Below are positions 16,239 to 25,076 of a DNA stretch of 47,944 bases, piece by piece (position 1 is the stretch's first letter; each line of letters begins with the position of its first letter). Under the pieces are notes generated by a model. That model made no database searches. It had not been told where the DNA came from and saw only the letters and a list, made by a program, of their open reading frames with translations. Made by a program: the position numbers and the translations under genes. Source of the DNA: Dehalococcoidia bacterium (GTDB lineage: Bacteria > Chloroflexota > Dehalococcoidia > GIF9 > UBA5629); assembly GCA_016927965.1 (NCBI GenBank), contig JAFGLP010000016.1, positions 1 through 47,944 of the forward strand, given 5' to 3'.

Positions 16239-17222
16239 ATGGAAAAACAAAGACAGAAGACTGCAGTAGCCCTGCTTTCTATTATATCCAACAGCGTGCT
16301 GGTAACATTGAAACTGGTAGCCGGTATTTTCACCGGCTCCATATCAATATTATCGGAAGCAGCACACTCCTCTATGGACCTGCTGGCCTCGATTATCGCC
16401 TTCTTTGCTGTGCGCATCTCCGCAAAGCGCCCGGATCTGGAACACCCATTCGGCCACGGCAAGGTTGAAGATATTTCAGCGCTGGCCGAGGCGCTTTTGA
16501 TCTTTATAGCGGCTGCCTGGATCATATATGAAGCTGTTCTTAAGCTGGTCAACCCGCAACTGCTGGAAATCATTGACTGGGGTGTGGCCGTTATGTTTTT
16601 CTCGATGATTGCCAATATCTTCGTATCCAGAATGTTATTTAAAGTCGGGAAAAATACTGAATCTCCGGCCCTCATCGCCGATGCCTGGCACCTGAAAACA
16701 GATGTCTATACTTCCGCCGGCGTCATGGCCAGCCTGACATTAATCTGGCTGGGAAGTATGTTCTTTCCTTATCTTAACCTGACCTGGCTGGACCCTGTAG
16801 CAGCCATATCAGTAGCATTGCTGATCTGCCATGCTGCCCTCAAACTTACTATCAACGCTATTAAAGACCTTATTGATACCAGCCCACCGCCCGAGGAGCA
16901 GATGTGGCTTTCCACTTATTTAAAAAGCCTGTATCCTACAGTAAGATCAGTACACCGTGTAAGGACACGGAAAGCCGGGGCTGCCCGTTTCATCGACCTG
17001 CATATTGTAGTCGATCCGGGCATGACAGTTAGTAAATCACATGCCATAACCGAGAAAATGACAGATGAGATTCGTGATAAACTAAGCGGAGCCGACCTGA
17101 CCGTGCATATAGAACCATGTGATGGCAGCTGTAAAAGAGCATGCATCAGCGGCTGTATGCTTTCGGAGAATGAAAGGAAAACCATGCAGCAAACGGCCGA
17201 CAGTCCCGCAATAACACAATAG
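16239..17222 (+). CDS. Cation diffusion facilitator (CDF) metal exporter
   Basis: A 327-residue cation-proton antiporter of the CDF family. The N-terminal half holds about six membrane helices. Two metal-site motifs are intact: HSSMD (His43/Asp47) in helix 2 and HLKTD (His151/Asp155) in helix 5, the HD/HD set usual for zinc, cobalt and nickel carriers. Residues from about 205 form the cytoplasmic metal-binding domain. A cysteine-rich tail (C-x3-C-x3-C-x3-C, around CDGSCKRACISGCML) is an unusual extra that could bind metal. The gene starts 5 bases after the riboswitch terminator, and its control by a NiCo riboswitch points to export of Ni2+ or Co2+. Confidence 0.92.
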   Translation: MEKQRQKTAVALLSIISNSVLVTLKLVAGIFTGSISILSEAAHSSMDLLASIIAFFAVRISAKRPDLEHPFGHGKVEDISALAEALLIFIAAAWIIYEAVLKLVNPQLLEIIDWGVAVMFFSMIANIFVSRMLFKVGKNTESPALIADAWHLKTDVYTSAGVMASLTLIWLGSMFFPYLNLTWLDPVAAISVALLICHAALKLTINAIKDLIDTSPPPEEQMWLSTYLKSLYPTVRSVHRVRTRKAGAARFIDLHIVVDPGMTVSKSHAITEKMTDEIRDKLSGADLTVHIEPCDGSCKRACISGCMLSENERKTMQQTADSPAITQ

Positions 17223-17233
17223 CGAGTTACAGC

Positions 17234-18022
17234 ATGAGAATTATACGTTTTCAGAACAGCAATAATATAAATTATGGCATGATTGAGGGCAATACGGTGC
17301 ACATCTTGAAGAACTCGCCTTTCGACGCACCGGATTCTATCGTCCGCAGTCAGGATATAGGTACATTGCCATTGACAAGTACCCGCCTACTGGCCCCCTG
17401 CTTACCTACCAAGATAGTCTGCCTGGGGCTGAACTACATTTCGCATGCAACGGAGTTTAAACAGAAGCTCCCTGATTTGCCGTTGCTTTTCATAAAACCG
17501 CCCTCCGCAGTAATCGGCCCTGATGCCGACATCGTTCTGCCCCCTAACCCGGAAAGGATCGACTATGAATGCGAACTGGCGGCAGTCATCGGTAAAAAGG
17601 CCAGGAACGTGCCTGAAAAAGACTTCTCCTCTTATGTCCTGGGTTACACGTGCTTTAACGATGTGACCGACCGTATCGCACAGGCCAGGGATGGACAATG
17701 GACCAGGGCCAAGGGATACGATACATTTGCCCCATTCGGCCCCTGGATAGAAACAGAGCTATCTCCGGATAACCTCCAGATTGAAACACTGGTTAACAGT
17801 GAAATAAAACAGTCCGGGAATACCAGGGACCTGATCTTTAATGTACCCAGGCTGGTCAGCTTTATCTCAGGCATCATGACACTTATGCCTGGAGATATCA
17901 TAGCCACAGGCACACCTGAGGGTATCGGCCCTCTGAAAGCCGGGGATACAATCGAAATACGTATAGAAGGTATCGGCACGCTGAAGAACGGTGTAGTATC
18001 CTCAGGCGAGGCCGATACCTAG
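17234..18022 (+). CDS. Fumarylacetoacetate hydrolase (FAH) family protein
   Basis: A 262-residue protein of the FAH fold, whose members hydrolyse or decarboxylate C-C bonds of 2-oxo acids in aromatic degradation or act as oxaloacetate decarboxylases. Metal-ligand motifs are present: YECELAAVIG near residue 112, the downstream DVTDR at about 143-147, and GYDTFAPFGPW. The C-terminal GDIIATGTPEGIGPLKAGD is also typical. It begins 11 bases after the metal exporter gene, so it is likely to be read from the same riboswitch-controlled transcript. No functional link is obvious. Confidence 0.88.
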   Translation: MRIIRFQNSNNINYGMIEGNTVHILKNSPFDAPDSIVRSQDIGTLPLTSTRLLAPCLPTKIVCLGLNYISHATEFKQKLPDLPLLFIKPPSAVIGPDADIVLPPNPERIDYECELAAVIGKKARNVPEKDFSSYVLGYTCFNDVTDRIAQARDGQWTRAKGYDTFAPFGPWIETELSPDNLQIETLVNSEIKQSGNTRDLIFNVPRLVSFISGIMTLMPGDIIATGTPEGIGPLKAGDTIEIRIEGIGTLKNGVVSSGEADT

Positions 18023-18118
18023 ATTTCCCTTAATATTCAATAAAAACCGCATCTGTGATAATATCCTGTATATTATTGCAGATGCTATCTAGTGTATTTG
18101 CAAAGTGGAGGTATACAG

Positions 18119-19258
18119 ATGGGTATAAGCAGGTTCTATTTACCTATAAGGTTCATCATCGGCGCCGACAGCATTCTTCAGCTTGGCAAAGAATCGGTAA
18201 AAGCGGGGAAAAAGGCGCTGCTTGTCACTGGTTCACGCAGCATGCGCAGCACCGGCACATTCGACAAAGCCGCACGGCTGCTGGATGAGAGCGGAGTTGG
18301 CTGGGTATCCTACGAAAAAATCGAACCCAACCCGCGGGCAGCAACCATAGATGAAGGAGCCAGCCTGGCACGGCAGCACGGGGTAGATATGGTAATCGGC
18401 CTAGGTGGAGGAAGCGTAATGGATGCCACCAAGCTGCTGGCACTGGCCGCCTGCGGGACCGACAAGGTCTTTTCCTATTACGAGAATAAGGCCAGCAATA
18501 AAAATGCGCTTCCTATTATCCTTGTTCCCACTGTTGCCGCCAGCGGGTCCGAAGCCAACAACGGGGCTGTTTTCACCAATTGGGAAACACATGAAAAAGT
18601 AGTATATAACCACCGGGCCATATATCCGCGAGTCTCAATAATAGACCCAGTGCTTACCCTGACTTTGCCTGTAAAAACCACGGCACAGGGTGGAGTTGAT
18701 ATCTTTTGCCACCTAGTAGAGCCGTATATTATCGGCAGCGACCCGACTCCTATTAACGACGCTCTTCGTGAATCCTCCATGAAAACAGTAGTTGACGCTC
18801 TGCCCCTCGTCCTAAATAAACCCGATGACCTGATGCAGCGCTCCCGTATATCATGGGCCAGCACCATAGCCTGCTCACAGTTTGCCGGCCTGGGCGGAGG
18901 CTCCGGTACTATGACGCTTCACGGCATGGAACATGCCCTGAGCGGCGAATACAATATAGCCCACGGCGACGGACTGGCAGCGCTTTTGATCGAATGGATG
19001 AAATATACGGAACCCGCTCGCAGGGAAAGGTTCCAGCAGCTCGGCAAAAATGTCTTCGGTGAAAGTGACGGCATAGCCGCCACAGAGAAATGGTTAAAGA
19101 GAATCGGGATGGATGCCAGGTTAAAATCCCTCGGTGTAAAAGAAACCGACTTCGAAAAACTGGCCGATAACGCCGTGAAGACCGGGTTTTGGGTCAAGCT
19201 GAACCCCGTGATGCTTGACAAAGAATCCATCGCAGGCATATACAGAAAGGCCTTTTAG
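18119..19258 (+). CDS. Iron-containing alcohol dehydrogenase
   Basis: A 379-residue group III alcohol dehydrogenase. The ATG at 18119 is preferred, since GTGGAGGT lies 5-6 bases upstream; an in-frame GTG at 18092 lacks such a site. The NAD(P)-binding GGGSVMDATK near residue 95, and the metal-ligand regions GVDIFCHLVEPYI and GMEHALSGEYNIAHGDGLA are present. It interconverts an alcohol and an aldehyde or ketone with NAD(P)H, and the substrate is unknown. It has its own leader of about 95 bases after the FAH gene. A GC-rich hairpin follows the gene. Confidence 0.9.
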   Translation: MGISRFYLPIRFIIGADSILQLGKESVKAGKKALLVTGSRSMRSTGTFDKAARLLDESGVGWVSYEKIEPNPRAATIDEGASLARQHGVDMVIGLGGGSVMDATKLLALAACGTDKVFSYYENKASNKNALPIILVPTVAASGSEANNGAVFTNWETHEKVVYNHRAIYPRVSIIDPVLTLTLPVKTTAQGGVDIFCHLVEPYIIGSDPTPINDALRESSMKTVVDALPLVLNKPDDLMQRSRISWASTIACSQFAGLGGGSGTMTLHGMEHALSGEYNIAHGDGLAALLIEWMKYTEPARRERFQQLGKNVFGESDGIAATEKWLKRIGMDARLKSLGVKETDFEKLADNAVKTGFWVKLNPVMLDKESIAGIYRKAF

Positions 19259-19284
19259 TAAATCTCCAATTTTGATGGGATGAG

Positions 19285-19309
19285 GGGGCGGGTGCCAAAA
19301 ACCCGCCCC
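19285..19309. terminator. GC-rich hairpin between convergent genes
   Basis: The stem GGGGCGGGT (19285-19293) / ACCCGCCCC (19301-19309) has a 7-base loop. The T-run is poor on both strands, so this is a less certain terminator between the alcohol dehydrogenase and recN genes. Confidence 0.6.
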
Positions 19310-19333
19310 GTTATCCAGAATCACAAAATCCCC

Positions 19334-21076
19334 TTAAGCGGCAACCAGTTCACGTGCACCGCTTTTCCATCTTTCAGCATTCTTTAAAAGGGCCTCCGCA
19401 CCTTTAAGCATTACGCCGCTATTGCGCTCAGAGCCTAGCATAGCAGCCAGCTCTTTCAGCCTGTTCTGTCCATCAACGATCTCCACCCTGGTGCAGGCAC
19501 GCCCAGCATCTATCTCTTTGACCAGTTTGAAATGACTGTCGCCGAAACAGGCTATCTGCGGCAAGTGGGTGATACACAAAACCTGGTGGAAGCTGGACAG
19601 AGTGGCCAGCTTTCGCCCCACAGATTCGGCGCTTCTGCCCCCCACACCCATGTCGATCTCATCAAAGACCAGCGTGGGTATGGGGTCGGCCACTTTGAGA
19701 GCGCTTTTTATAGCAAGGATGATCCTGCTCGCCTCGCCGCCGGAGGCAATGGCGGCCATAGATCGCATCGGCTCACCCGGATTGGTCGCAACCTGGAATT
19801 CCACCCTGTCTATTCCATCTGAAGTATATACATAGCTTTTACCGCCTGATACGGCCAACCCATCAGCAGCCTCCCTGCGGGAAAGCACAATATCAAACTT
19901 GGCCCATTCAAGGCGGATGTCAGCCAGCTCTTCATTTACCAGGCTTATCAATTGCTCCGCCGATTCCCTTCTGGCCAGCGATAACGCCTCGGCACTCCGG
20001 GCAGCTTCATTTTTAAGGTTCTGCTGTTCGGATTCCAGCCTGGCCCGCCTGGCCTGTCCGTCTTGCAGCGCATCGAGTTCAGCCTCTGCCTTGCTGCTGA
20101 AAGCAATGATGTCTTCAATAGTGTTTCCATATTTTCTCTTTAACATCGATAGATCTTCTATGCGGCGCTCTATCTCCTCCAGCCTTTCCTGGCTGTTCTC
20201 AATCTTGCTGGCATGATCCTTCAAATCCCGGGCAGTCTCTTCGATTCCAGCCAAATCATTCTCCAGCCTTTCAAGGAAGGCGGAGAGACTACTATCAATT
20301 GAACTGATGCTACGCAGACTGGCTAGCGTTTTATGCAGCATAACAGATACCGACCTCTCATCCCCATATAGCGTTGCATAAGATTCCAGGCAGCCCCCAC
20401 AAATAGCTTCCGCCCTGCGCAAAATGTCCCTCTCCTGCAACATTTGCTCCTCGTCTATTTCATCCAGCCCTGCACCACCGATTTCCTCGATCTGGTATTG
20501 AAGGAGCTCAGCATAACCTTCCTTCTCAACTCCATTCATAGAGGCCAGTTCCTTTTCCCTGGCCCGCAAATCCTCCACGGTTTTCCTCAGATCCCTGCGC
20601 AAATCCAGCAGATTTCCATAGGCGTCCACCAGGTCTAACTGGTTGGCCGGGTCTAATAATGAAAGGTAATCCATCTGCCCGTGTATATCAACAAGATGCC
20701 TGCCCAACTGCTTTAACAGTGAAAGAGGCACGGCCCTGTTATTGATACGAGCAACGCTTCTTCCCCCATCCTGAAAGTCCCGCGATATCAGTAGCATACC
20801 ATTTGCCTCAGGTTCAATCCCGTTATCGTCCAGTATACTGTTTACACGTTCCACCGTTGCGCCTGCCGGCCAGAAGATGGCCTCAATGCGGGCAGAGGCA
20901 GTCCCGCTACGCACCAGGCCGGCAGGCGCCCGTGCACCCATCAGCAGGCTCATGGCATCTACCAGCAGTGACTTACCACTTCCCTCCTCACCACTGACCA
21001 CATTCAAACCAGGAATAAAGCTCACCGACATATCTTTTATCACGGCGAAGTTCCTGATATGAAGTTCTCCCAACAT
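19334..21076 (-). CDS. recN: DNA repair ATPase RecN
   Basis: A 580-residue SMC-like ATPase of the RecN family, which acts at DNA double-strand breaks. The N-terminus MLGELHIRNFAVI is typical and follows a perfect AGGAGG ribosome site 6 bases away, so this ATG is chosen over one nine codons upstream. Walker A is GEEGSGKSLL, the ABC signature is SGGEASRIILAI, and Walker B is LVFDEIDMGVGG. A long coiled coil (about residues 160-385) joins the two nucleotide-binding halves. The length is normal for RecN. Confidence 0.95.
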   Translation of the reverse strand: MLGELHIRNFAVIKDMSVSFIPGLNVVSGEEGSGKSLLVDAMSLLMGARAPAGLVRSGTASARIEAIFWPAGATVERVNSILDDNGIEPEANGMLLISRDFQDGGRSVARINNRAVPLSLLKQLGRHLVDIHGQMDYLSLLDPANQLDLVDAYGNLLDLRRDLRKTVEDLRAREKELASMNGVEKEGYAELLQYQIEEIGGAGLDEIDEEQMLQERDILRRAEAICGGCLESYATLYGDERSVSVMLHKTLASLRSISSIDSSLSAFLERLENDLAGIEETARDLKDHASKIENSQERLEEIERRIEDLSMLKRKYGNTIEDIIAFSSKAEAELDALQDGQARRARLESEQQNLKNEAARSAEALSLARRESAEQLISLVNEELADIRLEWAKFDIVLSRREAADGLAVSGGKSYVYTSDGIDRVEFQVATNPGEPMRSMAAIASGGEASRIILAIKSALKVADPIPTLVFDEIDMGVGGRSAESVGRKLATLSSFHQVLCITHLPQIACFGDSHFKLVKEIDAGRACTRVEIVDGQNRLKELAAMLGSERNSGVMLKGAEALLKNAERWKSGARELVAA

Positions 21077-21233
21077 GATATTCCTCCTAGTCCGATTTGT
21101 CATCGCCTAATACATATGTACTATTATCTTATAGAACATCCGTACTATTGTCAAGGGGTTTAGCAGGAATTTTTTAGTGCGATGCGGCAGCTATCAAACG
21201 GCTGGCTGGAAAATCAATCTGAGGAGAACGACC

Positions 21234-22004
21234 TTACGAATAACTTGCCATCCTGGATAATATCTTATCCTGTAGAAAGTGTGGAAGAACGCGGCCAACT
21301 ACAACTGCAGCCTTTAAGGAAGCAGGAAATAAATATTCCCTGGCTTCTGATTTCAACGCTTTCAAAATATGTTGTGCAGCTTTATCCGTACTCAGCGTAA
21401 GAGATCGGGGTATTCTTCGCTGCTTATTTCTCTCCGTAATCACAAAACCGGGACAAATCGCAATTACCCCAATATTGAACTGTTTCAATTCAATCCGGGC
21501 GGTATCCAGGAAAATACGGCACGCTGCTTTTGCGGCAGAATATTGCCCCTGCGTAGGAAGCCCCAAGAACCCTGCCAGTGAGTTGGTATTAGCTATAATC
21601 CCGCCTGAATCCTGCGTTTTCATCTGCCGCACAACTGGACAAAAGAAATTGACCATTGAATCATAATTCAACCTCATGTTCTGCTTAATATCGTCGGGAC
21701 AGGCCGTTGCAGTGTTGAGGGAGGGACCAGTGCCGATATTCAATAGCGCAATATCGATCCTCCCGAATCGCGAGACCGCATCATGAACGACACTGGCCGC
21801 TTGTTCCTCATCAAGTGCATCACCGTCAATCGCCAGTGCCTCGCTGCCGTTCTTTTGAATGTCGTTTGCCACTTGCGATAACAGTTCTTTACGACGGGCC
21901 GTAATAACAATGCGGTTATGTTTATGGCTGAGCGCCAGCGCCACCGCCTTTCCGATTCCAGATGAAGCCCCGGTTATTAATACTACTTTCTGTTCCACTT
22001 CCAT
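21234..22004 (-). CDS. Short-chain dehydrogenase/reductase
   Basis: A 256-residue classical SDR. The start at ATG 22002-22004 (MEVEQKVVLITGASSGIG) is backed by a GGGGGAAG ribosome site; a longer upstream frame has no support. The cofactor motif TGASSGIG (about residues 11-18) and the catalytic pair Ser and YSAAK (GQYSAAK) with 13 residues between Ser and Tyr are intact. An Asn replaces the second residue of the usual NAG triad (NIG). It oxidises or reduces a secondary alcohol or ketone with NAD(P). It is divergent from RidA across a 186-base gap, which must contain both promoters. The substrate is unknown. Confidence 0.88.
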   Translation of the reverse strand: MEVEQKVVLITGASSGIGKAVALALSHKHNRIVITARRKELLSQVANDIQKNGSEALAIDGDALDEEQAASVVHDAVSRFGRIDIALLNIGTGPSLNTATACPDDIKQNMRLNYDSMVNFFCPVVRQMKTQDSGGIIANTNSLAGFLGLPTQGQYSAAKAACRIFLDTARIELKQFNIGVIAICPGFVITERNKQRRIPRSLTLSTDKAAQHILKALKSEAREYLFPASLKAAVVVGRVLPHFLQDKILSRMASYS

Positions 22005-22190
22005 TACGCTTCCCCCATTCTCAAAGCTGAGCACCAATGTCCATCCAATTTTTGACAGTATGGCAAAGGTAAGTATCGTTGTCAACGCCCTTTTCACCTT
22101 ATAATATGCATAAACTGCCCTTCCTGACATTGGCAAAAAAGCACATATACATGTTAAACTCAATTCACATAACGTTATCGAGGTAGCCGG

Positions 22191-22565
22191 ATGGATAAGA
22201 AAACGCAAAACTTTGAGTTTCTCAAAAAAGCGGGACCCTATTCCAATGCTGTGGAAGCCAACGGCTTCCTCTTCTTCTCAGGCATGCTGCCTTATGATGA
22301 AAACGGTACGGTGGTCACTGGCGATATAAGCAAAGCGACTAAGTTAGCCCTGGGCAATATCAAGCGCGGCCTGACATCCATGGGCAGCCACATGGATAAA
22401 GTCGTGAAAGCAACCGTCTACCTGAGAGACATGGCCGACTTCGCCGCCATGAACGAGGTCTACAAAACATTCTTCCCGACTGATCCACCTTCCCGTACCT
22501 GCATTGCAGTCAAAGATATACCTGCCAACGCACCACTTGAGATAGAGATCATAGCCCTGAAATAA
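22191..22565 (+). CDS. RidA family enamine/imine deaminase
   Basis: A 124-residue RidA/YjgF protein, the small trimer that hydrolyses reactive enamines and imines from amino-acid metabolism. The arginine of the active site is present in PPSRTCIAV, and the trimer core AGPYSNAVEANGFLFFSG is typical. A GAGGT site lies 7 bases before the ATG. The gene is followed after 47 bases by an amino-acid permease. Confidence 0.9.
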   Translation: MDKKTQNFEFLKKAGPYSNAVEANGFLFFSGMLPYDENGTVVTGDISKATKLALGNIKRGLTSMGSHMDKVVKATVYLRDMADFAAMNEVYKTFFPTDPPSRTCIAVKDIPANAPLEIEIIALK

Positions 22566-22612
22566 AGCTGATCGAGGCGGTGCAGTTCTATATTTGATGG
22601 AGAGGAAAGCAA

Positions 22613-24028
22613 TTGGGAAAAGCTGATTCAACACATGCCGGCGAGGTAAAACTTGGGAGGGCAATGGGACTGGGCGGTGGCATAGCACTGGTAGTCGGCA
22701 GCATCATTGGCATGGGCATCTTCGCCCTGCTGGCCCCTATTACCGCATCAGCAGGCCATGCATTATGGCTGGCTTTCATTATCGCCATGTTCATCTCTGC
22801 CGTTGGGGTAATACCAATCATCCAGGCCGCCAGCGCCATCCCACGTGCCGGCATCGGCTACCTGCTGGCCAGCCGTCTTTCCACCCCTCTGCTGGGCAGT
22901 GTCATTTCACTGTGGGCCGTGCTAGGGGCAGCCTGTACGACCTGCTTCGTCTGCATCGGCTTCGCAGGCAACATAGCGGCCTACTGGTCATGGGGCATCA
23001 ACAAAGATACCGAAATTCAAATACTCTCACTGATAATACCGGCCCTGTTCATGGGGCTTTACCTGTTCAAGCTGCAGCTCGCCAACTGGGTCCAGATCGT
23101 GATGGTCGTCCTCAAGGTCTTTGCCCTGGGCATATTTGCCATAGCCGGTCTGTTCGCGTTGAACAATCCCATCCAGATGACGTTCGACTTTCCCCAGGGC
23201 AGCACGGGAATGATACTTGCAATCGTATTGTGCTATAGCACCTGTATGGGTTTCCAGGTAATCGCCGAGATGGGAGAAGAGATAAAATCTCCCAAACGCA
23301 ATATACCTCTTTCCATGATTATCGGTGGTCTGATCGTCCTCGTCATATACATCGTGGTAGGAGCAGTCTTCATCAACTCCATTCCTTACGACTATGCTAC
23401 GCTGATGAATATGAAAGCACCGCTACTCGATTCAGCCTACACTTTCCTGCCGCCAGGATGGGTGGCTTTTATAGGGTTCGGCGCTCTTTTTGCTGCCGTT
23501 ACGGCCATCAACGCAGCGGCCATGGCTTTACCGCGCGAGTTCGTTTCACAAGCACGTGACGACCTGCTGCCCTCGATGATCGGCAAGGTCGACCAGCGCA
23601 CGCTCACACCACTGCGGGCAGTAGGCCTGTATTTCCTGGTAGTCATGCTGTTCCTGCTGCTGCAATTCACAGGAATAGATATCGATTTCTATGGGGTGCT
23701 GGCAGCGGTGGGCATACTCCTGATGACAATCATAGCAGCATTTGTAGTAATCAACCTGCCCAAAAGGTTCCCCGATGAATACAGTAAAGCATATATCAGG
23801 ATACCCCGGCCGTGGCTTATTGTCATCGCCATTATCACTGCGGTCACCAGCATTCCTTTCATCATAGGTGTAATGCTCGATTATGAAAATACAGCGTTAA
23901 TAGCAGGTATATTAATCGGCCTTACCGCCCTTTTTATTATTTATTATTTTCTGCGTGTCAGGTGGCTGAAAAAGCAGGGCGTTGACTGGGAGGAGAGGAC
24001 CAAACATATCACCGGGTTCGGAGAGTAG
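22613..24028 (+). CDS. APC-superfamily amino acid permease
   Basis: A 471-residue transporter with about twelve hydrophobic helices. The first helix carries GGGIALVVGSIIGMGIFALL, the backbone-binding glycine motif of APC carriers. I take TTG 22613 as the start because AGAGG lies about 7 bases upstream; the next ATG is 17 codons further on. It would move amino acids or related small molecules across the cytoplasmic membrane. It lies just after RidA, probably in the same transcript, and ends convergent with the CooC-like gene. Confidence 0.87.
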   Translation: MGKADSTHAGEVKLGRAMGLGGGIALVVGSIIGMGIFALLAPITASAGHALWLAFIIAMFISAVGVIPIIQAASAIPRAGIGYLLASRLSTPLLGSVISLWAVLGAACTTCFVCIGFAGNIAAYWSWGINKDTEIQILSLIIPALFMGLYLFKLQLANWVQIVMVVLKVFALGIFAIAGLFALNNPIQMTFDFPQGSTGMILAIVLCYSTCMGFQVIAEMGEEIKSPKRNIPLSMIIGGLIVLVIYIVVGAVFINSIPYDYATLMNMKAPLLDSAYTFLPPGWVAFIGFGALFAAVTAINAAAMALPREFVSQARDDLLPSMIGKVDQRTLTPLRAVGLYFLVVMLFLLLQFTGIDIDFYGVLAAVGILLMTIIAAFVVINLPKRFPDEYSKAYIRIPRPWLIVIAIITAVTSIPFIIGVMLDYENTALIAGILIGLTALFIIYYFLRVRWLKKQGVDWEERTKHITGFGE

Positions 24029-24075
24029 CTAATAGAAAAATACGCCATTGCTGTGTATAGCTAGATCTAGAGGAA

Positions 24076-24097
24076 TTATGGATTACTTAATCCATAA
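24076..24097. other. Inverted repeat in a convergent gene junction
   Basis: TTATGGATTA is followed after 2 bases by its complement TAATCCATAA. It lies between the permease and the CooC-like gene and has no T-run; it may be a weak bidirectional terminator. Confidence 0.45.
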
Positions 24098-24132
24098 CCC
24101 CATATTAATTTCACTGAAAAATAAAATATGGC

Positions 24133-25038
24133 TCAATTCAGCACTTTTGATATAACAGCCTTGATCTCCCCCATCAGCACCTTCCCATCCACCCGCTTGC
24201 CTTCGAAGGCCGTCTCGGCCAGCTCCGGGCTATAATTGATAATTCCGAAGACCTTAATACCACGTTTATCCAGCTCCTGTTTGGTACGAACAGCCAGGGC
24301 TTCCGAGGATATCTTATTGAGAATGGCCCCTACACGTCCAATGCCCATGCCCTGCGCCATTTGCGATATGCGCTCTGCAACAACAATGGACTCAAAAGAG
24401 GGTTCAACGATGATCAATATCGTATCAGCATGGCGCTCAACGCCTCGGCCGAAGCTCTCCACCCCCGCCTCCATATCCACCACCAGCACTTCGCCTTTTT
24501 TCATGACCAGTTTTTCCACAACCTGGCGGGCGGACCCGGCCAAACCACATCCGCAACCCTGGAACGGATCGGTAATCTTGCCTACGGCCATAAAGCGTAT
24601 GCCGTCCGTACCTGCAACATATTCCGCAGGAATATCATCCATGGTGAATTGATCACGGGCAGTCAGCAGCCCTACAGTCGTTTCCCCTTCCTGACCAGCA
24701 AACAGTTCAGCCATTGCCTTCGGCTCACCATTGACGCCCAGCATCCTGCCTAATCCAGGATTGGACTCGTCGGCATCAACGACCACCGGCTGATAACCCG
24801 CTTCTTTCAATGCCAGTGTTAACAGAGTAACCGCAGTAGTCTTGCCTGAGCCGCCTTTTCCACATACAGCTATCTTGCTGACAGACATAGTCGGGGCTGA
24901 ATGGGATTTCATGTATTCCCTGATCTTTCTAGATGCTTCAACGCGCGCCTCGGCAGTCCGGGCAATGCAGAGTCCGCAATCGATGCAGGCATCATCTTCA
25001 TAATAGGCTGCGCCCAAAGGACAATGAAATAGACCCAT
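24133..25038 (-). CDS. CooC-like P-loop ATPase with N-terminal cysteine cluster
   Basis: A 301-residue MinD/NifH-family ATPase. The deviant Walker A, GKGGSGKTT near residue 60, with a signature Lys before it, matches CooC/AcsF-type nickel-insertion ATPases. Further motifs are VVDADESNPGLG, the switch region VLVVDMEAGVESFGRG, and C-x-C in the FQGCGCGLAG segment. Unlike classical CooC, the first 25 residues hold CPLG and CIDCGLC, a partial Fe-S or metal site. The gene follows the winged-helix/Fe-S gene by 38 bases on the same strand, so the two form an operon. No CO dehydrogenase gene lies in the window. Confidence 0.85.
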   Translation of the reverse strand: MGLFHCPLGAAYYEDDACIDCGLCIARTAEARVEASRKIREYMKSHSAPTMSVSKIAVCGKGGSGKTTAVTLLTLALKEAGYQPVVVDADESNPGLGRMLGVNGEPKAMAELFAGQEGETTVGLLTARDQFTMDDIPAEYVAGTDGIRFMAVGKITDPFQGCGCGLAGSARQVVEKLVMKKGEVLVVDMEAGVESFGRGVERHADTILIIVEPSFESIVVAERISQMAQGMGIGRVGAILNKISSEALAVRTKQELDKRGIKVFGIINYSPELAETAFEGKRVDGKVLMGEIKAVISKVLN

Positions 25039-25076
25039 CTCAAAATATTATCTCCGCAAAAGGATGCAATTAAATT

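Noticed and set aside
16214..16675. A 153-residue frame opposite the metal exporter
   Set aside because: Antisense shadow of the CDF gene. It crosses the riboswitch and has no motif.
22005..22208. N-terminal extension of the SDR by 68 residues
   Set aside because: The typical SDR start and a ribosome site lie at 22004, and the extension reads through the RidA start region.
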